Shown: positions 1 through 12,988, counted from the stretch's first letter. The stretch: 64,000 bases of DNA from Ischnura elegans (GCF_921293095.1 NC_060257.1:60672968-60736967), one strand, 5' to 3'. Made by a program: numbers and translations. Notes: generated by a model from the sequence alone, not told the origin.

Positions 1-538
1 GCTGAAAAAATTGAAGTGTCCTATGCATTCTGAAATATTTATATTACTTTGCATAAAATGGTATACGTACATCAATTATGGCATTTTTAAGTGACCTAAT
101 AAAAAGGGAAAATGAAAAAAGGAGCTACAAAGAAAACTGGTCGTAAAAAAAGTTCTCCTCCATGTTAATTTGCAAAAAAAATGGAAATAGCGGATATCAG
201 AACTACATAAAAAGTTAGGTGTGACTAGCCATTAAATCACATTTTCCGAAATAATAACGGAATAATTTCGATTGCCAAATAACGTATAGCGTGAAAAAGC
301 GTGTAAAATATAAGGAACACTGCGGAAAAACATATCATTACCACACGTAGGCCAATAAATAGAGCAGGTTTGGACGGATACCAAATGTGCCAAGTCTTTA
401 AAAATCACAGGTGTGGCTTTTCTTGAATTATCTGCCCCTCCGGGACTTCGCGCTTTCTACACCCCACTTCGCCCCATTCATGAAATCGTGTCCCCAACAC
501 CTCCCCACCATTTTCCTCCCCATGCAGCTGTCCTGGCC
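1..538. other. Left edge, nothing recognised
   Basis: AT-rich sequence without splice-supported frames. The open frame at 411-626 has no family signature. Confidence 0.5.
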
Positions 539-1206
539 AATAGGGTGGTTTCCTATTATATTTTTACTGCCTAAATCGAAAGATTATTGCTCCTGGAGTA
601 CGCATTTCACGCTTTTACATTTTTAAACGACGATATCTATTTTTCGCGATTAAATGAAAACTGAAAATTTTCAAGCGCGCGAAAACGCGACGGGTAAGTA
701 TGAATGATGGGAAAACTCCGCGTGACGTCATTCTGGTTCCCGCTGCCGCCGAGTGAGATGGCTTTGGGGCGAGAATAAGTGCACCACTGCGATGCAGGCT
801 GGTAGCAGGTAGCAGAGTACCCTGCTAGCAGGTAGCGCTTGGCTTAAATAAGGATTATTGATACCTTATCAAACGCAGGAAACTTTCCGACCTTAGGCAG
901 TTTTAATAGGTGATTATTAAGGAATATTTCCCTGAGCTCTGTGCCTCATGCACGCATTGGTAATCTAAGACGATGTAAAAGTCCTATCTACTCGTATAGA
1001 AACTAGATCCCTGTGACGTCACGTGGAGTGGCATCGCATGGACGCCAATCTGGCCTTTTTTCAAATGCGGTTATAATTGACCATTTCCATTCATCTAAAC
1101 TGGGATTTCTAAAACCAAATAATTTGTATATTATGAATACACTATTGGTGGATAACGAATCGCAATCAATGCCTTTCGTTTTCTTTGATGAAGGAAACTA
1201 CCCAAT
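539..1206 (+). mobile_element. TIR element family C, copy 1
   Basis: It begins AATAGGGTGGTTTCC and ends GGAAACTACCCAATT. The interior contains GCGCGCGAAAACGCGAC and CTTGGCTTAAATAAGGATTA. It has no credible coding frame; the open frame at 1013-1339 is conserved only as DNA. Superfamily not assigned. Confidence 0.75.
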
Positions 1207-1255
1207 TATCATCATCGCCATACGTCCACCGGAACTGCCTCATCTCCTTTCCTTA

Positions 1256-1489
1256 AGGCCGTTTTACACGGTAAACGGAATTGCGCAATCTGACGTACGT
1301 GTGAAGGCGCAATCAAAATTGCGTCGTGTAAAGCGGTGAATTGCTAGAACACATGCGAGAATGCGTAGATGCGAGACATCAAAATAGCCCCTGTTCTAAT
1401 TTCCTTCAAGCATTCGCGCAATTCCGCGCCATTTTAGAAATTAATGCAGCTCTAACCTGCGCAATTCCGTGCCCCGTGTAAAACGGCCT
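1256..1489. mobile_element. MITE family D (PIF/Harbinger-like), copy 1
   Basis: The 234-bp element has inverted ends AGGCCGTTTTACACGG and is flanked by TTA on both sides (1253-1255, 1490-1492). A three-base TWA duplication is typical of PIF/Harbinger. Confidence 0.82.
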
Positions 1490-1682
1490 TTAGACCATGT
1501 CGAGCATTTCCTATCTCTCCATTTCACCGCCTCCAATAACCCCGAAGCAGACGATTGCGCTTCCCTAAAATGTTTTTAGCAAGAGCAACTAATGGAGATG
1601 CTTCCTTGATGATAGGGGACAAGCATTTTACATTTAATCCGCCTTAGATAAAAGTCTTTCTCGGTTGACCGAACCATAGGCC

Positions 1683-1975
1683 AAGTGGCGCAGCGAGGGG
1701 GGGTTTTAGGGGATAAACCCCCCCCCCCCAGAGCTCAGGGAAATTTTTAAGTTTAATCTATTTTACTTAATTGGATAAACATTACTTATAAAAGAGTCTA
1801 AGAATTAATAAAATATCTCTCGGAATGCCGTAAAACTCGCCATTTTGGACCATTTATCTTTATTTTCCCCCGCACCTCCCGCTTACCCTGGCGGGTATGC
1901 CACACCCTCAGGCCCCCATTATTAGTTGCACCTGAAATCCCCCCCCCCTAGACTTTATTCCTAGCTGCGCCCGTG
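1683..1975 (+). mobile_element. hAT-like MITE family A, copy with exact 8-bp duplication
   Basis: The element runs from AAGTGGCGCAGCG to GCTGCGCCCGTG and is flanked by CATAGGCC at 1675-1682 and 1976-1983. The family consensus ends are CAGTGGCGCAGC and its inverse. The interior has a GAGCTC-type block, TTAAGTTTAATC and AAAATATC, with a G-run near one end and a C-run near the other. Eight-base duplications and CAG...CTG ends indicate hAT. Confidence 0.85.
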
Positions 1976-3062
1976 CATAGGCCGATAACGATGTGGCTGA
2001 GACCAAACGAAATGGTCAAGATCGAAGATGAAACATTGAGTTTGGATCGAAACTCGGAGGTCATAGTTCGATCTCGATTTCCGCGATCTATGACTACGAA
2101 AACTCGATTTCGATTTTAATCGATATCGATTTTTTTCAAGTTATACGCAAGCAATCCCAGTTATATACAAGTTCATCACAAAATGAGAAAACTCTTCACG
2201 GATGTTCCTTTTGTGACGTCTAATGGTGTCTGCGGAACAACGTCCGTGTTTACTTATACCGCAGCGGTAGAAGCAGATACCCGCTATCGCAGATAAATTC
2301 GCCGGAAGGCCATGAATGAACACAAGTGGGTAAGAGCTTATCTCGCAGGATTTCTACGCCGAACTTTATTCTTTCCGTCATCTGTTCAGGCCAGAGGAAC
2401 CGGCTAAATTCCATTTAGTCACTAGCTGACCCGGCGATCTTCGTCTTCGCCTAACAATTAATGAACGGTTTAGTAATCACCATTTATAAATCAAGAACGG
2501 CTGTACCGAGTTTTATTCATAATCGAATTGTTACAATAATATGCGAAGAAATAATGCAATAGAATTAAAAAAATAAGTATTGCAAGTAATAGCTAATAGC
2601 TAATAACAAAAAGTTGCAATAAGTATGGCTTGTCAGCAAGACAATTATTTATTACCAGGTAAAATAAAATTGAATTCTGAGGGCTTTTCTAAACATTTAT
2701 TTTTTTAATTTGGTGTTTCATGTTTTTTGCTTTGGTCTCCATATATTATTGTGTAAAAATGGATTTTTAGGGCTATGTAAATGTAGAAATGTTTTTTTGC
2801 TGATTTGTTGCTATGTATGTACATGGGGACATGTATTGTGTAAAAAATAGTTTTTGAGGTCTTTTTCAACATTTTTTTTTGTACTTAGTATTTTATGTTT
2901 TGTATTTTGGTTTTTGTATATTTTTGTGTGTGATGAAACCTATCAACCAAGCTGGTACTTTGTATTTTATATTTTTGTCTTTACATACTTCCTGATTATA
3001 TGTTACCACCCAACTTTATGATGTCTCCATGTTTCTGGGTTTCACCGCGTGGATTTTCTTTG

Positions 3063-3108
3063 CGACGACATTTTCTCCGGTATTCCAACCGGCGGCGTCT
3101 TCAGGTCG
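3063..3108 (-). ncRNA. Hammerhead-ribozyme-like motif
   Basis: The minus strand reads CGAC, CTGAAGA, CGCCG, stem II CCGGT-TGGAAT-ACCGG, A, GAAA, ATG, TC, GTCG. Stem I is CGAC with GTCG. The box CTGANGA and GAAA are intact; stem III is only the A-T pair. A related but more decayed inverted copy lies at about 3455-3500 on the + strand. Confidence 0.55.
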
Positions 3109-3668
3109 ATGTCGGGATTCAATTTTTGTTGACTTATATAGTGCATTCTTAGCGCCAATTTTTCATGCTGGATGCTGATTGGTCCACTTTCTTTTCTCTC
3201 GTATGACCCTCTTCCACGAGCTGTGGAGAGGGTAGTCGTCTTCTCTATTCATGTTTTCAGGTGTCTTGAATATTTCGATAGCCTCCTTTATTATCCTGGG
3301 AAAATATCTATTTTCTTTTGCAACAACTGTTGCTTGGTCAAACAGTATCTGGTGTCCGGGTTCACTCCATGCATGCTCCGCAATGGCGGAGAGCTGAAAT
3401 TGCTTATTTCTTGTGGCTCTTCTGTGTTCCTAGATGCGCACTTTCATTGATCTACACGTCTCTCCTCCGGTTGGAATACCGGATAAACTGCCGTCGCAAA
3501 GAAAATCCACGCGGTGAAACCCAGAAGCATAGAGACATTATCTAGACAACGCCGCGGAAAACTACGCATCAACCTAGCTTTATGGTCGAATTGTAACAAT
3601 TTATATAATAATAAAATAATATCCGATCTATATATACATATGGGTTTATTCTCTTGAGTCAAGTACCT

Positions 3669-3815
3669 TTAGAGACACAACATTTTTGTTTTTTTATCAG
3701 GCGCCATAGCATATAAAGCGGATGGTTTAATAACACGTGAACATGCCACATATAATTGACCATGAGAAAAACATGGGTTTTCAATGTTAAGACTACAAAC
3801 ACTCGCAAACCGCGG
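3669..3815 (-). pseudogene. Helitron helicase C-terminal fragment
   Basis: The frame reads VCSLNIENPCFSHGQLYVAC then SRVIKPSALYAMAPDKKTK and a stop. N-P-C-F-S-H-G-Q-L-Y-V-A-C-S-R-V is the conserved motif VI region of Helitron/Pif1-like helicases. Only about 45 codons remain; the rest of Rep-helicase is absent upstream. Confidence 0.82.
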
Positions 3816-5133
3816 CATAATTCCATAGTGTAATTTATATGGTTGTTACAATTTTTAAGTCGACATAATTAAATATTGTAAAAACGATGTTTATAATAAA
3901 GAAAAGCAATAATTTTTCTCTCTTAAAAACGAAATTAATGTCTAAACCAAAGTACCTACGTAATACTTCAAATTTGCCTGTGTAAATATTTTACTAGAAA
4001 TTTGAGTAAGACAATAAATACTCCGATTTCAATAAGGAGTGATATATGTCATAAAACAGTCACTTTAAAAACTTATAATCAATGCATGCATTTACTTTAC
4101 AAATTCGACCTTAATGTAAAAGTCGATTTATGAAAAAATTATTTATAAATAATATCACAACCCTTCAACTGATTTATTCAAGTTTTCAAAAGCTAAGTAA
4201 TCAATTTATCAAGAATAAAATCTCCCTCAAAATTCAGGTTAAATAAAAATCCCATGAGATGAGGGAGGAAATATTTCCATTCAGGCACTCTCGTCCGTCA
4301 AAATTAATTAAGGAAACGTCCGAAAGAGAAAGTAATAAATATCGGACGGTAATAGGGTCCCTCCGTGCTAATGAACGCAGTCTATCAGGAAAAGTTACCG
4401 AGATAAAACAAAACAAAGATAAGATATAATGAAAGGAAGAGGTAAAAAAGGATTTGATAACTGACTACTTCTATCGTAATGTACACTCCCCAGATCAAAT
4501 TTACATAAATTCATCATGAATTAAAGCCAATAGATAATAATATGTTACTACACCATAGGAATCACTCTTAGTTGAAGCTAATTTGTTTTTTTTTCATAAA
4601 AATACGATGCGTGAAAGAAATTCTATTGAAAGAATACAAGAAACTTCATTTCTACTATAGCCTGTTTAATAAGGATCCCTGTCTCCTAATTTGAGGGTTG
4701 GTACTTTCTAAAAACAAAAAAAATTAAAAATGATACGCTGTACTTAATATAAACTGATTACAAGGAAGTAGAAAACATAAAAACCTTCTCCATAAAAAAG
4801 ACGAAATAAATACGCAGGTCTAGGAAGGAATGGTGACTAGTGGAAATAGTCGAAGTCCATTTTCCTCGGATATAGAAACGCATATTATTAATTTTATACA
4901 AAAACTAGCGGACTATAGTGCTGACAATTGACAGGGGGGTAAAATTAACAGAATTGAACATAAATGATGTATATTCATGAAATCAAAATACTGCCGGAAA
5001 GAATATCATTTAAAATGTTCTAAATCACTTTTAAAATTGCTAATCGCTAAACAGGGTGGAGGAACATTGTGTCACGAAATTTTAACCCAGTAGAGCTGAT
5101 GCCAGTAGGAACCAAAATTCCTAATGTCGTTTC
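3816..5133. other. AT-rich intergenic stretch
   Basis: I see no gene, long repeat or terminal inverted repeat here. Confidence 0.5.
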
Positions 5134-5357
5134 GTTTGAAAACGTACTATTTTTTACGACAGAAACTATGAGCCAACGCTCCGATTGGCTACGAGTTTGC
5201 CCTATTGCCCAATACTCTGGACGAAGGTAAATACAATTGCAGGTAAATCGTAAGAAGTGAAGAGTTGTCCAGAGCATCTGGCGACACGGCAAACTCGCAG
5301 CCAATCGGAGCGCTTGGCTCAAGGTTTCTGGAGTTTAAAAACGGCACGTTTTCGATC
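5134..5357. mobile_element. MITE with long imperfect TIRs
   Basis: Arms of about 85 bases include GAGCCAACGCTCCGATTGGC with its inverse, CGAGTTTGCC and CTCTGG. The 50-base centre is AT-rich. No clear target duplication was found. Confidence 0.7.
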
Positions 5358-6233
5358 TAACTTCACAATAGCCATTTCTATTGCGAATTCAAAAAAAAAT
5401 AAATAAATAATAATAATACAGTGGAATTTGGATAATTTGAACATCAAGGGACCAGTTAAAAACTTGGAATTATTCAAAACATTTCAAAGGATATACTCTT
5501 CGATTGAACATGCATAGTATTACAACCAGTAGATTTTGATAATTAAACAATAAAATAAGAGCATTTGAAAGGTCGACAATCAATCTTGTCAAAGTTATTT
5601 TGGACCAGAGTGTTTGAATATACAAAACAGTTAGACCGCAAAGGATTGAACGGCGTATATAGACTTAAGATAACCATTGATGAAGACAAGTTGCTTATGA
5701 TATTAATCGGTACCAAGGAAGATAGTTAAGTCTTTTGAGAGAGACAAAGAAACGCTCGTGATTCCTCTAAAACCGATTTCCGATTGATGCACGGTTTCTG
5801 CTATATTTCAAGGAATATACATTAATCGTTCAGGTCCGTAATAGGTCAATTAGTGCCACGTTAAGCTGTGGTGAACTTAGGTTACCACGAAAACAGAAGC
5901 GACCGAAAAAGCCAGACGAGAGTGAATGCGTATCAGAATTTTCTCCGGCAACTGCCAGTTTTGACGTTCGCCCACGCCTCCAATATTGAGCAAATATAGC
6001 TCTCTTGGCACACGCTTTTCCTCGGAGCGCAGCAATTGCAGAAGAGAAACGCAACGCGAACGCCTTTTCGTTCGAAATCGCGAAAGGGCGAGAAAGTTGA
6101 CTTCGCCGAAAAAAAATATTAATTTTGCCCAAAATTTTTCTAAAATCACCAAAATGGGTGAATTTTTTGTCTAGTTTAATTAGTAATAAGCAAATCGCAA
6201 ACAATATCTACTCGATAACAGAATATTTGTACC
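5358..6233. other. Intergenic stretch with a CpG-richer pocket
   Basis: An AAT/AAAT simple repeat lies at about 5392-5420. A pocket at 5870-6110 is richer in CpG and open in several frames on both strands, which reads as base composition, not coding. Confidence 0.4.
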
Positions 6234-6723
6234 AAGTGGCTAGTAATATGCTTTGGGGGGATGGAGGGGCTATTCCGGGGGGTCCGGACCCCCCCCCCCT
6301 CCGAAATATAAAAATATAATCATTTTCCTTCATAAAAGAAAACAAAGTATTGAAACATCATGAATTTACAAAATATTTCTTTAACAAATGAAGTTTTTTC
6401 GACCATGAAAAGTGTTAAAATTAGTTTAAAACCCATTGCTTGGTACCCTGTTTTTCAAAAATTTTCCCCCTTGCTTTTTGAACTCCCCCAAATATGAAAA
6501 CACAATTATTTTCTTTCATAAAGTAAAACAAAATGTTAAAATATCATTTATTAAAAAAAATTTCCTTAACAAATGAAGTTTTTTCGATTATGAAAAGTGT
6601 TCAAATTAGTTTTAAAAACCCATTACTTAGTACTCCGCTTTTCAAAAAACTTTCCCCCCCTGGATTTGGACACCTCCCCCCCTCCCCCCCCCCCCCCGAT
6701 CGAAATTCCTGGCTATGCCACTG
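6234..6723 (+). mobile_element. hAT-like MITE family B, tandem or dimeric copy
   Basis: The family B interior (CATAAAAGAAAACAAA, AAATGAAGTTTTTTCGA, CCCATTACTTAG) is present twice in direct order, 6300-6470 and 6490-6660. The right end is GGCTATGCCACTG. The left end AAGTGGCTAG is weak. Confidence 0.65.
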
Positions 6724-7238
6724 TCGAGGCGCCTCGAAGGGCACCGCCGTCAGCAGGCTTATTATGTGGGTTCTGTCTGCTTTCCCTCTTTGTTACGGCA
6801 GTGCGTAATATATTAATTTTTGAAGTTACTCTTCTTTTTTGTTTTATGGATTAAGGCTAGACATTATCTTTGGAAATGGTATTCAAAAAGAGTTTTAGTT
6901 GCATAAAAGTAAAACTGTTTCATATAGTTTCACTACATGCTGTTTTTTAATTGAATAGCCTATATTTTCCCTGCGTAAAAAATCAAGGATAAACTTATGC
7001 TGTCTGTCATATATCTGTTTATTCCTTTTTTCCGAACCTTTGTGACACGCATGTAATACATATTTTCTTATAAACTGATAGATTAATTTTTGTACATAAT
7101 CTGAGAATTTAATAGCTATGCAAAATTATCCATCCAGTCCACACCTATAATTTTTATGCAGAGTAATTTTTATATCAGTATGCGAGTGCATAAAAATCGG
7201 GGAGGGGGGGGGGGGGAGCTCGAGTAAGGAGGGTTACT

Positions 7239-7499
7239 CAGGGATGCTGACTTACAAAAAATATTGGGGGGGCCCAAACCGGGGATCTTGTCGTGGGAAA
7301 TTTTATAAGTGGTGAGTTTTAAGTTTTTTAAGCATTTTAGAAGAGTCATATGATCAACATTAGAACCCTGATAACTCGAATCTCGATATCTGGCCACTCC
7401 AGGGAAAATCAACAAGCCTGACACATTTTTTCCTCACACCCATAACGAATTTTAGAGGGGGCTCGGGCCCCCTCAGGCCCCATGAAGTTGGAGCCACTG
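7239..7499 (-). repeat. Dispersed repeat family E (hAT-like ends), copy 1
   Basis: It begins CAGGGATGCTGACTTA and ends AGTTGGAGCCACTG. Flanks GGGTTACT and GGGGTGCT match at 6 of 8. The interior shares CTCGATATCTGG and AATCAACAAGCCTGACAC-like blocks with the copy at 18.5 kb. Confidence 0.65.
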
Positions 7500-8603
7500 G
7501 GGGTGCTCAATGGAGAGGTGCCTACAGCATAACTTTGGGTAAATACAGCCTTGAATTCAAGGGATGTCTGGGGTGAATGGAGGTCCTCGGCAAGGTCTCA
7601 TGATGGGCCCTTCCTTACTAAGGTAGTCGGGGGCCCTCCCCCAAAAAAGTTCCGAAAATTGGATGCCAGGAATTGCATGCAATTAATAGGGCATGACGTT
7701 TGTCTGTATGGCGCGAACAGCCCGCCAACCTTGGAACGCTATTGCAACTAAATTAACCCATTCGATTTATTTTTGACCAAGCCTTTTATTGTAGCCCCTT
7801 CGTTTTACCAACTGAACTATATCTTAAACAAATCAAACTAATGCGATATCTATCAGCTAACGAAACATGTGTGTACCTTATTAAAAAAAAACTCTTTCCT
7901 ACTAGGATGGGAGAAGATATAAACATATAAGGAAAATTTTGTCGTTATTCTGTTAAAAACTATGTCTAGTTTAAAAAAATAGAAATTTTGTAAGAAAAAA
8001 AAGAATGAAAATTGGTTTTTTGACAGGTTATAAAGTTTAATAATGTATTATGGCTCTATCATCTATTTAGTGAATTTTTTCCTTTAAACTGCCCTGAAAT
8101 CCAAAAAACTCTCTAAAATAACCTTATAGGATAACCCATTCAAAAAAGCATCGGGTACACTTTTCTCTTCTGACTTCTTTATTTTATGTTTATTTTGTAA
8201 TCTTTTCACCCCGAGTAGGTATGTAGTGAATTAAGCAACTAATTAAAAATGTGTTATTTTCTAATTCCAATAAAAAACTTTGGTTCAAGTAATATGAGCC
8301 TTTTTTTATTGCACCTTCCATGCACGGTTTACGATAGACGTGAGCGTTGTGGGTGCCCATTGTTGGCATAGAAGCCGTCTCCATGGAGCTTCCCCTCACG
8401 TCTCCGTCCAGGTTTGAAATCCGGTCAGTCACATGTTTTTTGACCAGAAAAAAGGTGGCACCTATGGACATTAATCCCCAATCGGTTAGATTTTACAGTG
8501 AAAAATCTATGGGTTTTAAAAACCTTCATAAGTGGTGCTACATGTTCCTTTTTGGCCACGCAAACGTCCAAACCCAAAAAGCTTACCTAAGACCACCAGA
8601 GGC

Positions 8604-8902
8604 CAGGGGTGCAGCTTATAATAATGAAGGCTAGGTGGGGTTTTATGCGAAACTAATATTTAAGGGTATGGGGGTATTGCATATCCTCCAGGGTGAGCAG
8701 GAGTAGTGGAGGCCCTCCTCCAGAAAATCTTTAAGACTTATGGTTCAAAATGGTGAGTTTTACGGCTTTCTGGCGGATATTTGATTAATCCTAACACTAT
8801 TCTATAAGTAATACAAATCCAATTAAGTAAAATAGAATAAACTTAAAAATTTCTCTGAGCTCTGGGGAGTGGGGGGATTTATCCCCCCTCGCTGCGCCAC
8901 TG
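8604..8902 (-). mobile_element. hAT-like MITE family A
   Basis: This is an inverted-orientation copy of 299 bp, from CAGGGGTGCAGC to GCTGCGCCACTG. Flanks are CCAGAGGC (8596-8603) and TCAGAGGC (8903-8910), a 7 of 8 match. Confidence 0.82.
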
Positions 8903-8910
8903 TCAGAGGC

Positions 8911-11900
8911 AGCACATGGAATGTGCTGAAGAAGTTTTGCACCATTTTGAAGAGGAAGGGGATGAATTTTTGGGCATACTACCCAGTGATTTCCACATGT
9001 TGCTTGCCCTGAAGAAACAGTTAGGAGGAATGAAGTGTAAACGGACGACGAGGTATAAGAGGAGATCAACGCCCATCATAGCAACGCGGACGGAAGCTGG
9101 TATGACGACTGGATTCAAAAGTTCATCATGTGGATGAGGAAAGCCTTTGAGCTCCAGGGTGAGTATATCAAAAAATAGCTGAAGCCGGGGCCTTTCCAAC
9201 AATGTAAATAAATGTCATATTTAATGATTAAAAATATTGGAGAACTTCCTTTTAAGTTTACTCCTATGTATTCTGCATACGTAATTTTCCTGGTTTCTAT
9301 GGAAGACATTGCAGTTATCTCTAACGAAACCAACTTTTGCTGAAAAAATTATAACCATTGTTTTAATAATAAATGCCATCGATACTCAGTACAAAGATCA
9401 CTGGGATCAATTAACTGATACTTCCAAGCCTAGATACTGTAATTTCAAATTATTGTTATTTCCACCCTTAAAAAAAGCATAATTGTAGCAGAATAATTCT
9501 AAAAATAAAATCAGTTCAATAAATTGATAAAGTACTTGACTACAGTGAGTGCAAAACCGAATATTTGCTCCAAAAATTTTTTTTCGGGCATATTACTCTG
9601 CAACCGGAGGAAAACCCTTTAAATTAATAGATATCATCAGGGAAATAACGGAGAAATTGAGTAATTGAAAACCACAGATATCCAGAAAATGTTCAAGGAA
9701 AGGACTATACATACCAGAAAATATTATAGTTTGAGGAGGAGAAAAAACTAGACAAGCCAAAAACCAAGGTAAGGGGGTAAATCATATCTCCCAATTTGCG
9801 CTAACTACGAAGTTGTCTTTTCAAATAGTAGAGGTTGCTTGTACCTTGTAGCGTTCAAATCATTGCGTGCTAACACCGAAAGGCAGCACCGCCTGGAGGG
9901 AGACAGGCGGAGGACCCTTGGCACCGGCAGGGTAACGGTACCCTGAGTATTTGGTGCCCTTCTCCGAGGAGTAGCGTCCCTGAGCCCATGTAAGAGAGAC
10001 CTACGAAGCCGAAGCGCGGAACTGCTACTGAATCCGCGGACATCGCTTTTCACTGATTCCCGGAGTGTGACTCGAGTGTATCCGTGACGAAATAAATTTG
10101 TATACTGTTCATTGTTACTTAGGGCTTAGTCATTTTGCACAAAAATAACCCTTAGAGACCCTAAATACCTCATTAAAAATTTTTTAAGCGACTAATTAGC
10201 TGAATTAATTTTATTTTGGTATTATACCACTTGCAGTTGAGCTTTAAGCCACAAAGTGACTCCACCGGGTTGTGCATGGTGGGTCAACCTCTAGATATAG
10301 AGGCTAGCTGCAATATAAGCAAGTTTACTTGTCAAATGCGCAGTTGTGGACAAAAAGCGCTGGCATGTGATGTAACATATCATTAAAACTGCATTTCCGT
10401 CATTCACACCTGGACCTTTTCATAGAAAATTTAGGAGCAGTTTCAGATTAACACTGGGATCAGTTCCATGAAGACATCATCAAATTTGAGAGGAGATTTT
10501 CAGGGAAGTTGAATGGCATATTAGGCTTATTGCTGGCTTTTGCATGAGAAACTTCAACGTCAGTGTATAAAGGGAAATCAAATACCAAATTAAGGTTATT
10601 CTTCATTCTTCACATTTGTTATTTTACTCTTTGTAGGTACGCATGTGGTATTGAGGGCGCTAGCATAGTAGCGTACCTTCTGAACCGTTGGCACATATTT
10701 TCGCTTTTTTTCTATGCCATGTTATTAGATATTTTTATTATTGCTGATATAAGCTGTTGATATATTTTTCCATCATCCTGGGAAATTTGGGGTAGTGGAA
10801 GATAAAATGGGAGCTGATATATGAAGAAAGTAAGTGAAAAAATTGCGGAAAAAAGGAAAGGTTTATCATTTTTAATGTGTTTTTTTAATCATTTATGGAA
10901 ACTAATCCCTTCAAATCTACATCCTTTCCATAAATGATCATGCTATAGAAATTTTTCACAACTTTTCACCTCTCAAAAATCTAACAAGAAATATAAATGC
11001 TAATATAATCCTTTTCATTTCTCCAATTTATTGCTAAGTGATAAAAATTAGAGGGGGGAGCTTCCCCCTAAAAATGGTGGGTGATGGAGGAAAACGGATA
11101 TCATATTCGGATTCAGGAGATCATTTTACTGAAGAATCAGCCAGAATGGTATCAGGGCTTGAGAAAAAATTATTTTTTGCTGTCCAGTGTTGTTGAAAAC
11201 TTTTCACCACTAAAAATATTTATACGGTTAAAATCCCAAACGACAGAAACCAGTGATTTATATTTTAAGGGTCCTGGGTCCAAAACTCAGGTGAAGCTCT
11301 CAAACACCTATTGATATTTAAGTATTCTACGCATTAAGGTAGGTTTCCATGGAGTAGGTACCTATTTAACCCTCCATCAGTCGCATCACGTTTTAGAACG
11401 CTATTTGTCATGTGGCGTCTTACAGACACCATTTTGAAATGATTAAACAAAATGCATTAAAGTAGAAATAACTTTTTTAACTACAATAAGTCATTCATTG
11501 AATACTCAATTTCATGAATGGACAACAAATTTGCGCATAATAGTGATGGATATATTTGTATTAATCAAATACTGAATACTACTTATTTTGACGTTTCTTA
11601 TTCTTCCGTTCGTTCTTCTTACAGTTTTTCTTTCATCAAAATGATATCAAATTGATTACAATAAAAATGCGTAGCAATAAGACGCACATCCAAAATTTAA
11701 TGGCTTAAATTATAAATGTATTTAAGAACTGTGCGATGAATATCACGAAGCTATTACAATGTACATATTATAACTCAAGTTGTCGCATGGCACCTACCAC
11801 ACTCCAAAAACAACAAAATATTAAAATTTATTGCATAAATGTGACAAAACATATAATCGTATTGGTGACTATTTCAGAATCATAAAATAATAAGATTTGA

Positions 11901-11967
11901 GGAATATGAGTTTCCTAAACATTAAAATAGGATGTGGGCAAAGAAAATAAAATGGCCTGGCATCTGG
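8911..11967. other. Intergenic stretch, mostly featureless
   Basis: A GC-richer block at 9860-10060 is unassigned. A LINE tail fragment is at 11325-11370. The rest is AT-rich with no gene seen. The blocks 6724-7238 and 7500-8595 nearby are likewise featureless. Confidence 0.4.
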
Positions 11968-11975
11968 TAGATGCC

Positions 11976-12220
11976 CAGTGGCATAGCCAAGGGGGGGTCC
12001 AAACCCCCTCAAAATATAAAAGCATAATTATTTTCCTTCATAAAAGAAAACAAAATATTGAAAAATCATGAATTTACAAAATATTTCTTTGACAAATGAA
12101 CTTTTTCGATTATGGAACGTGTTAAAATAAGTTTAAAACCCATTATTTAGTACTATGTTTTTAAAAAATTTTCCCCCTGATTTTGGACCCCCCCGAACGA
12201 AATTCCTGGCTACGCCACTG
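11976..12220 (+). mobile_element. hAT-like MITE family B
   Basis: It spans CAGTGGCATAGCC to GGCTACGCCACTG, 245 bp. Flanks TAGATGCC and TAGATACT agree at 6 of 8 positions. A 28S rRNA fragment begins right after it. Confidence 0.8.
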
Positions 12221-12228
12221 TAGATACT

Positions 12229-12687
12229 GCGCGACCAACGGACGCGAACGCGACAATGTGTCCTCGCAGCAAGGAAGGTCCGCGGATGGCCAAGGCACGG
12301 GACCAAACTCGGATCCTCCGAAGATTCACCTCGCCGAGGCCCGGCTCGTCAGCGATCAGCCTGCTTCCTGACCAAGCCCGACACAACCTGACCCTCAGAG
12401 CCAATCCTTATCCCGAAGTTACGGATCCGATTTGCTGACTTCCCTTACCTATATTATTCTATCGACTAGATGCTCTTCACCTTGGAGACCTGCTGCAGAT
12501 ATGGGTACTAGCCAGCGCGACACCTCCATGTGGCCCTCTCCTGGATTTTCAAGGTCCGTCAGGAATTCCCGGGCACCGCCGCAACTGCGGTGCTCTTCGT
12601 GTTCCAAACCCTATCTCCCTGGGAGAGGATTCCAGGGAACTTGAACGCTCATGCAGAAAAGAAAACTCTTTCCGGGGTTAAGAAGTA
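12229..12687 (-). pseudogene. 28S rRNA fragment
   Basis: The minus strand carries large-subunit rRNA: GGATCCGTAACTTCGGGATA and AGGATTGGCTCTGAGGGTC are near-universal 28S sequence. Agreement continues through AGGTCTCCAAGGTGAA, CCCATATCTGCAGCAGG and AGTTTTCTTTTCTGCATGAG. It is only about 460 bp, with substitutions, and stands among mobile elements outside any rDNA unit, so it is a dispersed non-functional copy. Confidence 0.9.
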
Positions 12688-12988
12688 TTATGGCAGCCTC
12701 CCCTTCCTTCATGGACTTTCCTCTTCAATTCACAATAAGACCTACCCCCTTTCATTCTGTCTAAAAATCCTATTCCTTTCCTTCCTCTCTCTTGTTTACC
12801 CAATATTAGTAGCTATTAGGATCAATTAAATTATTAGTATCTCCTCTCTTAACACCTCTTTTCCATTAGCTGCTTCTTACTGTGGAAGCATTTGGATGCG
12901 TAATCTAACTGCACTCCTATAATAACTAGTTTTAGAAGGAAAACAATGGCTTCCATTGCTGAAGTCTTGAATACCTATTAAGCTGCTA

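Larger units (their letters stand above)
2422..3815 (-). mobile_element. Helitron remnant
   Basis: On the minus strand a helicase C-terminal reading frame is followed, 1.2 kb downstream, by a Helitron-like 3' end: a hairpin GGCGA/TCGCC (2447-2451 with 2433-2437), GGGTCAG, CTAG and then T. A pair of inverted repeats with hammerhead-like motifs (3033-3545) interrupts the interval. The 5' end was not located. The stretch 2680-3000 is T-rich with no features. Confidence 0.55.

Noticed and set aside
1013-1339. Plus-strand frame of 108 codons, with a partial match at 52644-52865 on the other strand.
   Set aside because: Both are parts of the non-coding TIR family C; similarity is DNA-level and the frame is not kept between copies.
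5830-6204. Overlapping frames of about 90 to 124 codons on both strands.
   Set aside because: No family signature and no splice context; they sit in a CpG-richer pocket.
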